From positions 1-5,522 of the forward strand of contig CANGYC010000173.1 of NCBI GenBank assembly GCA_947457975.1: DNA of 5,522 nt, written 5' to 3'. Position numbers and translations under genes: made by a program. Positions 1 through 5,522 of this stretch are shown piece after piece. Every line of letters begins with the position of its first letter. Within the stretch, counting starts at the first letter, position 1. This DNA comes from Comamonadaceae bacterium (lineage in GTDB: Bacteria > Pseudomonadota > Gammaproteobacteria > Burkholderiales > Burkholderiaceae_C). Under the pieces are notes generated by a model. That model was given only the letters and a program-made list of their open reading frames with translations, had not been told where the DNA came from and did no database searches.

Positions 1-66
1 CAGGGCGGTCAGCTGCCGCTGGAGGTGCTCGACCCGCTGGAGATCCGCCGGCGTCTGCTGGCTTAG
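1..66 (+). CDS. C-terminal end of an unidentified protein (5' end outside window)
   Basis: Reading from base 1 in frame 1 gives 21 sense codons ending in Leu-Leu-Ala and a TAG stop at 64-66. The short tail (start QGGQLPLEVLD, then a basic RRR stretch) fits the codon bias of the downstream genes, with G/C at most third positions, so it is probably the end of a real gene. It is too short to assign to a family. The next start codon follows after only 36 nt with no terminator hairpin between, so this gene may be cotranscribed with the binding-protein gene and could encode an enzyme of the same pathway. That last point is inference. Confidence 0.55.
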   Translation, partial: QGGQLPLEVLDPLEIRRRLLA

Positions 67-91
67 CCAGAACACGCTGACCCCCACTTTC

Positions 92-96
92 AGGAG
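92..96 (+). promoter_or_regulatory. Shine-Dalgarno for the Bug/TctC gene
   Basis: AGGAG sits 6 nt before the ATG at 103. This favours that ATG over a second in-frame ATG at 109 and over the absence of any promoter-like need in the short 36-nt gap. Confidence 0.7.
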
Positions 97-102
97 ATCA
101 CG

Positions 103-1089
103 ATGCCCATGACCTTGCCCCGAATCCTGCGCCCGCTGCTGGCAAGCGCTGCCGCTGTGCTGGCTTTTTCTGCCGGTGCACAAGACTTTCCAAACCGGCC
201 CCTGACCATGGTCATGCCATACGCCCCAGGCGGGCCTGGCGACGTGATCACCCGGGTGTTTGCCGGGGCCTTCCAGCGCATCCTGGGCCAGCAGGTGGTG
301 GTGGAGAACCCGGCCGGGGCATCGGGCACCGTGGGTTCGGGGCGGGTGGCGCGGGCCAAGCCCGATGGCTACACCCTCTTGATGATTCACGTGAGCCATG
401 CCACCAACGTGGCCATGTTCAAGAACCTGCCCTACGACCCGGTCGCCGATTTCGAGCCCATTGGCTCGGCCACCAGCGGCCCCATGCTGATTGCGGCGCG
501 CACGGGCTTTCCGGCCAAAGATTTGCCCGAGTTCATCAGCTACCTGCGGGCCAACGCGCCCAAGATCAGCCTGGCCCATGCGGGCGTGGGCTCGGCCTCG
601 CACCTGTGCGGCCTGATGATGCAAAGCGTCTTGGGCGTCAAGCTCAACGAGATTCCCTATAAGGGCACGGGCCCGGCTCTCAACGACCTGATGGGCGGCC
701 AGGTGGATCTGCTGTGCGACCAGACCTCCGGCACCGTGCCTTCGATCAAGGGCGGCAAGATCAAGGCCTACGCCGCCGCTGGCCGCAGCCGCCTGCCGCA
801 GCTGCCTGAACTGCCCGCCATCTCCGAGGCCGGTGTGCAGGGCTTTGATATCAACATCTCTTTTGGCCTATACGCTCCCAAGGGCACCCCCAAGCCTGTG
901 ATCGATACCCTGACCGCGACCCTGCAAAAAGCGGTGACCGACCCCGAGGTGCGCCAGCGCCTGGAGGGCATGGGCGTGTCGGCCGTGTCCACTGAGCGCG
1001 CCCGTCCGGAGGCCTTGCGCGCCCACCTGCGCCAAGAGATCGAGGTGCTGGGCGGTCTGCTGCTGAGGGCGGGAGTCAAGCCCGATTGA
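103..1089 (+). CDS. Bug/TctC-family periplasmic tripartite tricarboxylate transporter substrate-binding protein
   Basis: This is a secreted solute-binding protein of 328 residues, the normal length for the Bug (TctC) family, which captures small organic acids or amino acids in the periplasm. Residues 1-26 look like a Sec signal peptide: basic Arg7/Arg10, a hydrophobic Leu/Ala core, and a probable cleavage after Ala-Gly-Ala26. The mature protein shows family signatures in order: PYAPGGPGD...R at 39-51, VVVENPAGASG at 65-75, PDGYTL at 87-92, YKGTGPALNDLMGGQVD at 186-202, and SEAGVQGFD at 241-249. Cys169 and Cys205 could be paired in the periplasm. The start is set by AGGAG 6 nt upstream. No TctA or TctB membrane gene is visible. 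Instead an MFS permease overlaps its stop codon, so the partner is unclear. Many Bug proteins in Burkholderiales are orphan binding proteins, some acting as sensors. The ligand is unknown; the family assignment is firm. Confidence 0.95.
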   Translation: MPMTLPRILRPLLASAAAVLAFSAGAQDFPNRPLTMVMPYAPGGPGDVITRVFAGAFQRILGQQVVVENPAGASGTVGSGRVARAKPDGYTLLMIHVSHATNVAMFKNLPYDPVADFEPIGSATSGPMLIAARTGFPAKDLPEFISYLRANAPKISLAHAGVGSASHLCGLMMQSVLGVKLNEIPYKGTGPALNDLMGGQVDLLCDQTSGTVPSIKGGKIKAYAAAGRSRLPQLPELPAISEAGVQGFDINISFGLYAPKGTPKPVIDTLTATLQKAVTDPEVRQRLEGMGVSAVSTERARPEALRAHLRQEIEVLGGLLLRAGVKPD

Positions 1090-2303
1090 CGCCATCTGAA
1101 ACGAGGGAGGGCGGCTGGGTTCCCCTGGGTGTCACCCTGGGCATCCAGGCCATGGTGGCCATGGCCTTGCTGACCCTGCCGGTCATGGCGCCCCAGGTGG
1201 CGCGCAGCCTGCAGGTGGCGCCCTCCATGGTGGGGGCCTATGTGTCCATGAGCTACCTGGGCGCCATGGCCGCCAGTCTGCTGGGGGGCAGCGCCAGTCG
1301 GCGCTGGGGCGCCATCCGGGTCAGCCAGGCCGGGCTCGTGCTGTGCGCCCTGGGCCTGCTGCTGTGCGCCGTGCCCTGGCTGCCGGCCATGGCCCTGGGG
1401 GCCGTGCTGATTGGGCTGGGCTACGGGCCCATCACCCCGGCCAGCTCGCATGTGCTGGCCCGCACCACGCCTGCCCACCGGCTATCGCTGGTGTTCTCTC
1501 TCAAGCAAACAGGGGTGCCCGTAGGCAGCATGCTGGCCGGTGCCCTGGTGCCTTCGCTCATGCTGGCCCTGGACTGGCAACACAGTCTGGTGCTGGTGGC
1601 CCTGGCCTGCGTGGTCTGCGCCGTGCTGAGCCAGCCGTTGCGCGCCGGTCTGGACGACGACCGCACGGGCGTGGCCACGCCGGGGGCGACCGGGCCGCTG
1701 GCTTCATTGCGCCTGGTGCTCTCGCATCCGGCGCTCTCGACCCTGGCCGCGTGCTCCTTTTTGTTCTCGATGGTTCAGATGTCGCTCACCACCTACCTGG
1801 TGACCTTTCTGCATCAGGACCTGGGCTACGGCCTGGTGGGCGCTGGCCTGGTGCTGGCCTTTGTCCAGATGGGCGGTGTGGGCGGACGCATTGCCTGGGG
1901 CTTCCTGGCCGACCGCTGGCTGGGGGCGCTGCCCATGCTCATGGCCCTGGCAGCGGTGATGGCTGCCAGTGCCCTGGGCACCACGGCGCTGGAGTCGGAC
2001 ACCCCGCGCTGGGTGGTGGTCGCGCTGCTCGTGGTGTTCGGTGCTTCAGCCATCGGCTGGAACGGCGTGTACCTGGCCGAGGTGGCCCGCCGTGCACCGC
2101 CCGGTCAGGCGGGCGTGGCCACGGGCGGCACGCTCGCCTGCACCTTCCTGGGTGTGGTGCTCGGGCCGCTGATCTTTGGCCTGCTCTCCGAGGCCTTTGG
2201 CGCCTACCGGGGCGGCTTTGCTGTATTGGCCGGCGTGGCGCTCACCAGTGGTGCGCTGCTGTGGCGGGCGTGGCGGCAGGCACCGGTGAACGCGCAGGCA
2301 TGA
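1086..2303 (+). CDS. MFS transporter, 12 transmembrane segments
   Basis: This is a 405-residue integral inner-membrane secondary transporter of the major facilitator superfamily. It has about twelve hydrophobic segments: roughly 13-36, 46-68, 76-95, 99-122, 138-160, 163-182, then a polar central loop at 183-208, followed by 213-240, 247-270, 278-300, 308-330, 345-368 and 374-394. MFS-like features are the Gly/Arg-rich loop 2-3 (GGSASRRWG, 67-75), a Gly/Pro-rich GVPVGSMLAGALVP in segment 5, and GFLADRW in loop 8-9. The start is TTG at 1086, whose TTGA overlaps the TGA of the binding-protein gene. GGGAG at 1071-1075 is a plausible ribosome site. The next in-frame ATG (codon 23) would cut into the first helix, so TTG is preferred. 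The overlap points to translational coupling with the binding protein. Direction and substrate cannot be told; uptake or efflux of an organic acid or aromatic compound are both possible. Confidence 0.9.
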   Translation: MTPSETREGGWVPLGVTLGIQAMVAMALLTLPVMAPQVARSLQVAPSMVGAYVSMSYLGAMAASLLGGSASRRWGAIRVSQAGLVLCALGLLLCAVPWLPAMALGAVLIGLGYGPITPASSHVLARTTPAHRLSLVFSLKQTGVPVGSMLAGALVPSLMLALDWQHSLVLVALACVVCAVLSQPLRAGLDDDRTGVATPGATGPLASLRLVLSHPALSTLAACSFLFSMVQMSLTTYLVTFLHQDLGYGLVGAGLVLAFVQMGGVGGRIAWGFLADRWLGALPMLMALAAVMAASALGTTALESDTPRWVVVALLVVFGASAIGWNGVYLAEVARRAPPGQAGVATGGTLACTFLGVVLGPLIFGLLSEAFGAYRGGFAVLAGVALTSGALLWRAWRQAPVNAQA

Positions 2304-2324
2304 AAAAGGGGCCCGAAGGCCCCT
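2303..2324 (-). terminator. Rho-independent terminator of the yccA-like gene
   Basis: On the minus strand the sequence is GGGGCC-TTCG-GGCCCC followed by TTTTT. This is a 6-bp all-G/C stem (7 bp counting an A-T closing pair) with a stable UUCG loop and a U-tract. It lies 29 nt after the yccA-like stop codon. The A-tract runs into the TGA stop (2301-2303) of the convergent MFS gene. On the plus strand the hairpin is followed by TGGTGA rather than T residues, so it would be at best a weak terminator for the MFS transcript. Confidence 0.85.
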
Positions 2325-2353
2325 GGTGACTCAGCGTGTAAACGACGCGCAGA

Positions 2354-3046
2354 TCAGTCGCGGTCGCCGCCGAAAATGCCCAGCAGCGACAGCAGGCTTT
2401 GGAACACATTGAACAGGCTCAGGTAGATGCCCAGTGTGGCGCTGATGTAGTTGGTCTCGCCGCCATCGATGATGCGCTTGAGGTCATAGAGGATGAAGGC
2501 CGAGAAGATACCCACGGCCAGCATGCTGATGACCACCATGCCGGTGGAGGAAGCCACGAAGACATTGATGATGGCACCCACCATCAGCAACAGAGCGCCG
2601 ACGGTCAGCCACTTGCCCAGCGAGGACAGGTCGCGCTTGATGACGCCCGAGAGGCCGGCCATCAGGGCGAAGATGGCGGCGGTGCCGCCGAAGGCGGTCA
2701 TCACGAGGTCGGTGCCGTTCTTGAAGCCCAGCACCACCGCAAGCATGCGCGAGAGCATCAGGCCCATGAAGAAGGTAAAGCCCAGCAGCACCGGCACGCC
2801 AGCAGCAGAGTTCTTGGTTTTCTCGATGGCAAACACGAAAGCGAAAGCGCCGCCCAGGAACACCACCAGGCCCAGTGCGCCGGAGAGGGCGGCTGTGATG
2901 CCGGTGGCCACGCCAAGCCAGGCGCCCAGCACCGTGGGCACCATGGTCAGCGCCAGCAGGGCGTAGGTGTTGCGCAGCACGCGGTTGCGCTCGGCTGCCG
3001 AGGGCAGGGCATAACCGTAGGGGTTGGCTTGATAGGACTCGTTCAT
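2354..3046 (-). CDS. yccA: Bax inhibitor-1/YccA family inner-membrane protein
   Basis: This is a 230-residue polytopic protein of the BI-1/TMBIM family, most like the E. coli YccA branch. In E. coli, YccA is a substrate and modulator of the membrane protease FtsH. About seven hydrophobic segments are visible: 25-45, 50-74, 83-105, 112-134, 146-165, 169-188 and 201-224. YccA-like marks are RVLRNTYALL at 22-31 near the start of helix 1, and a C-terminal block with Asp188, GGETNYI at 195-201 and YLSLFNVFQSLLSLLG at 208-223. From memory of the family, the second Asp of the calcium/pH-sensing pair of YetJ-like members corresponds here to Ser210, as in E. coli YccA, so a YetJ-type calcium leak is less likely. 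The reading frame stays open to an ATG at 3115, but AAGGAG 7 nt before 3046 and the family's N-terminus support this start. The gene is apparently monocistronic, with its own terminator. Confidence 0.93.
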   Translation of the reverse strand: MNESYQANPYGYALPSAAERNRVLRNTYALLALTMVPTVLGAWLGVATGITAALSGALGLVVFLGGAFAFVFAIEKTKNSAAGVPVLLGFTFFMGLMLSRMLAVVLGFKNGTDLVMTAFGGTAAIFALMAGLSGVIKRDLSSLGKWLTVGALLLMVGAIINVFVASSTGMVVISMLAVGIFSAFILYDLKRIIDGGETNYISATLGIYLSLFNVFQSLLSLLGIFGGDRD

Positions 3047-3053
3047 GAGGTAT

Positions 3054-3059
3054 CTCCTT
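3054..3059 (-). promoter_or_regulatory. Strong Shine-Dalgarno that fixes the yccA start
   Basis: The minus strand reads AAGGAG, 7 nt ahead of the ATG at 3046. It rules in favour of this start over the in-frame ATG at 3115, which would add 23 residues unlike the family's N-terminus. Confidence 0.85.
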
Positions 3060-3120
3060 GAGATGCTGGCCAGGGAAGCGGGCCGTCCTGCAAGCGGGGC
3101 GTCCGGTCTGACCATTCATG

Positions 3121-3147
3121 ATTTTAGGGAGCGGGCCGGCAAATCAA
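3121..3147 (-). promoter_or_regulatory. Candidate sigma-70 promoter for the yccA-like gene
   Basis: On the minus strand TTGATT (3147-3142) is followed by a 15-nt GC-rich spacer and TAAAAT (3126-3121), in otherwise GC-rich DNA. Transcription would begin near 3114 and give a leader of about 68 nt. The spacer is shorter than the preferred 17 nt, so the -35 assignment is uncertain. The -10 is the stronger half. Confidence 0.4.
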
Positions 3148-3182
3148 GCCCTTCGACCTATTTTTTGTGAGGGTACTGGGCG

Positions 3183-3196
3183 CCAGCCTTGGCTGG
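3183..3196. repeat. Short perfect inverted repeat in the divergent intergenic region
   Basis: CCAGCC and GGCTGG flank a TT spacer, giving a 14-bp dyad between the yccA-like promoter candidate and the HbpS-like gene. The 2-nt spacer is too tight for an RNA hairpin to fold fully, so a protein-binding dyad is the likelier reading if it means anything. No regulator is identifiable. In GC-rich DNA such a dyad can occur by chance. Apart from this and the candidate promoter, I see nothing in the 217-nt gap between 3047 and 3263. Confidence 0.3.
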
Positions 3197-3263
3197 GGGG
3201 CGGCAGCGCTGAGAGGTCGAGGGCTAAACTCATCGGCTTACTTCCTCACCAAGCACCTGCCCC

Positions 3264-3671
3264 ATGAAAACCCGATCCAGCCTGGAACTGGCCGATGTCA
3301 AGAAGATCGCCGCCGCCGCCGAAGCAGAAGCCCTGAACAACAACTGGGCTGTGACCATTGCCATCGTCGACGAGGGCGGCCATTTGCTGCATCTGCAGCG
3401 CCTGGACGGAGCGCCACCTGTGTCTTCGCACATGGCGCCGGCCAAGGCCAACACGGCGGCGATGGGCCGCCGCGAGACCAAGATCTACGAGGACGTGATC
3501 AATGGCGGCCGCACCTCCTTCCTGAGCGCGCCGGTGCTCGAAGGCATGCTCGAGGGCGGCGTGCCCATCATGAAAGACGGCTTCTGCCTGGGCGCCGTGG
3601 GCGTGAGCGGTGTGAAGTCTCCTCAGGATGCGCAGATCGCCAAGGCCGGGATCGCCGCCATCGGCCTCTGA
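3264..3671 (+). CDS. GlcG/HbpS family (DUF336) heme-binding-like protein
   Basis: This is a compact 135-residue protein with no signal peptide or membrane segment. It covers the whole GlcG/HbpS-like domain. Diagnostic stretches are AIVDEGGHLLHLQRLDGA at 33-50, the following SSHMAPAKANTAA at 54-66, GGVPI at 98-102, and GAVGVSGVKSPQDAQIAKAG at 110-129. HbpS of Streptomyces binds heme and senses redox stress; GlcG sits in glycolate loci; other members accompany diol or aromatic catabolism genes. None of those partners is here, so the role is open. The gene converges on the tonB-exbB-exbD operon, and a heme or iron link is only suggestive. The ATG at 3264 gives the usual N-terminus, but no recognisable Shine-Dalgarno precedes it (the upstream bases read AAGCACCTGCCCC). 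It ends in a strong terminator 17 nt after the stop, so it is probably transcribed alone. Confidence 0.9.
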   Translation: MKTRSSLELADVKKIAAAAEAEALNNNWAVTIAIVDEGGHLLHLQRLDGAPPVSSHMAPAKANTAAMGRRETKIYEDVINGGRTSFLSAPVLEGMLEGGVPIMKDGFCLGAVGVSGVKSPQDAQIAKAGIAAIGL

Positions 3672-3688
3672 GGCTTGGCAGTGCCATG

Positions 3689-3717
3689 AAAAAAGCCGAC
3701 CTCCGGGTCGGCTTTTT
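3689..3717. terminator. Bidirectional Rho-independent terminator between the HbpS-like gene and exbD
   Basis: Six A residues (3689-3694), the 7-bp stem GCCGACC/GGTCGGC (3695-3701 and 3706-3712), a TCCG loop and five T residues (3713-3717) make a near-symmetric hairpin. It has a U-tract in either direction. It lies 17 nt after the HbpS-like stop codon and 20 nt after the exbD stop codon, so it serves both convergent transcripts. Confidence 0.93.
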
Positions 3718-3737
3718 CTTGTCCGCAGCACACCGGT

Positions 3738-4151
<414 letters not shown>

Positions 4152-4161
4152 GGCGTCAGAC

Positions 4162-4860
4162 CTATTTGAAGGGGCTGACCTTGGCGCCGCCCACACGGGC
4201 GCCGGTCATCAGGTAGGCATGCAGGTCGTGGGCGAAGCGGCCGAGCTTGTGCAAGATGCCCTTGTTGCCACGCACGAGGGCGTTGTAGCCCAGCACCGCC
4301 GGGATGGCCACGGCCAGGCCGAAGGCCGTCATGATGAGCGCCTCGCCGACCGGGCCGGCCACTTTGTCGATGGAGGCCTGGCCCGTGGTGCCGATGGCCA
4401 CCAGCGCGTGGTAAATGCCCCAGACGGTGCCGAACAAGCCTACGAAAGGCGCGGTAGAGCCGACCGAGGCCAGCACCGCCAGGCCCGATTGCAGGCGGGC
4501 AGTGAAGTCATCGACCACCTGGCGCAGGTTGCGCGTGACCCACTCGTTGCGGTCGAGTGCATCCTGCAATTGGGCTTCGGTGTTTTGGTGGTGGGTCGAG
4601 GCCTGTACGCCTTCCTCGACCATCTGCCTGAACGGGTTGCCGGGGTCTGAGCCCAGGCTGGCCAGGCCAGTGTCGAGGTCCTTGCTGAGCCAGAAGTCCT
4701 GGGCCTGGGTGGCCAGTTTTTTGTAGCGCAGCACGTCCAGGGTCTTGAGCACGATGATGGTCCAGGATGCCAGCGACATGAGCAAGAGAAGGATGGCGAC
4801 GGCACGGGTGACAAAGTCACCCTGGGCCCAGACGCTGGCAATGCCGAATTCCGAATTCAT
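4162..4860 (-). CDS. exbB: ExbB, TonB-system proton channel subunit
   Basis: This is a 232-residue ExbB/TolQ/MotA-family inner-membrane protein that forms the oligomeric channel driving TonB. It has three membrane helices, at about 16-38, 127-150 and 169-194, with the large cytoplasmic domain between helices 1 and 2 and a cytoplasmic tail after helix 3. Helix 2 has GSTAPFVGLFGTVWGIY (134-150) and helix 3 GPVGEALIMTAFGLAVAIP (169-187). Thr145, Glu173 and Thr178 correspond to the functionally important Thr148, Glu176 and Thr181 of E. coli ExbB, so the proton path appears intact. It lacks the long periplasmic N-terminal extension with signal peptide found in some proteobacterial ExbB proteins. 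The ATG at 4860 is preceded by GGAG with a 9-nt spacer. It lies 39 nt after tonB and 10 nt before exbD, in one operon. Confidence 0.96.
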   Translation of the reverse strand: MNSEFGIASVWAQGDFVTRAVAILLLLMSLASWTIIVLKTLDVLRYKKLATQAQDFWLSKDLDTGLASLGSDPGNPFRQMVEEGVQASTHHQNTEAQLQDALDRNEWVTRNLRQVVDDFTARLQSGLAVLASVGSTAPFVGLFGTVWGIYHALVAIGTTGQASIDKVAGPVGEALIMTAFGLAVAIPAVLGYNALVRGNKGILHKLGRFAHDLHAYLMTGARVGGAKVSPFK

Positions 4861-4899
4861 GAATGGTTTCTCCAGGGGTAAGCGTTGTTCGGGCGGGCT

Positions 4900-5522
<623 letters not shown>

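Noticed and set aside
768..1478. A 236-codon minus-strand frame spanning the Bug/MFS junction
   Set aside because: Low-complexity Gly/His/Gln-rich translation, antisense to two well-supported genes, with no ribosome site or family resemblance.
1343..2329. A 328-codon open frame on the plus strand inside the MFS gene
   Set aside because: Its product is rich in Gly, Arg, Pro, Ala and His without domain character and lies in a shifted frame of a clear MFS gene. Long shadow frames are expected in GC-rich DNA.
2399..3061. A 220-codon plus-strand frame opposite yccA
   Set aside because: His/Gln/Glu-rich translation typical of the antisense of a membrane-protein gene; the minus-strand YccA reading has clear homology.
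3047..3115. N-terminal extension of the yccA gene to the ATG at 3115
   Set aside because: The ATG at 3046 has a strong AAGGAG at good spacing, and the extra 23 residues do not resemble the family. The extension would also overlap the candidate promoter region.
3189..3230. sigma-70 promoter TTGGCT...TAAACT for the HbpS-like gene
   Set aside because: The two hexamers are 30 nt apart, far beyond the usual 16-18, and no other -35 fits the TAAACT.
3676..3686. TGGCA-G-TGCCA dyad just after the HbpS-like stop
   Set aside because: Only 5-bp arms around a single base, too tight to fold as RNA, and adjacent to the genuine terminator; likely chance.

Overview
The window is a GC-rich stretch of bacterial chromosome with tightly packed genes. 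The overall look suggests a betaproteobacterium of the Burkholderiales, most likely Comamonadaceae-like. The grounds are the strong G/C third-position bias, a Bug/TctC-type solute-binding protein outside any TctAB cluster, a YccA-type BI-1 protein, and the order tonB-exbB-exbD with a Pro/Ala-rich TonB. The taxonomic call is inference from gene content, not from a marker gene.

Left part, plus strand (1-2303): the last codons of an unidentified gene are followed 36 nt later by a secreted Bug/TctC-family solute-binding protein. A 12-helix MFS permease comes next, starting at a TTG that overlaps the stop codon of the binding-protein gene. These probably form one transcription unit for uptake or sensing of a small, perhaps carboxylated, metabolite. 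The substrate cannot be read from the sequence.

Middle (2303-3263): a convergent minus-strand gene encodes a seven-helix BI-1/YccA inner-membrane protein. It has a strong Shine-Dalgarno that fixes its start at 3046 and its own GC-rich hairpin terminator, whose U-tract overlaps the MFS stop codon. The 217-nt gap upstream separates it from a divergent gene and holds a candidate yccA promoter and a short perfect dyad.

Right part (3264-5522): a short plus-strand GlcG/HbpS (DUF336) gene faces a minus-strand tonB-exbB-exbD operon. A strong bidirectional terminator lies between the two convergent ends. ExbB and ExbD form the proton-driven inner-membrane motor that energises TonB for outer-membrane transport of iron complexes and similar ligands. 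Only the C-terminal ~206 residues of TonB are present. Its N-terminus and the operon promoter lie beyond the right edge.

I see no mobile element, CRISPR array, tRNA or rRNA. The content is mostly ordinary housekeeping and transport. The points most worth a second look are the translationally coupled binding-protein/MFS pair, the in-frame hexanucleotide repeat in the TonB linker, and the HbpS-like gene next to the TonB motor. I found no convincing undescribed system.
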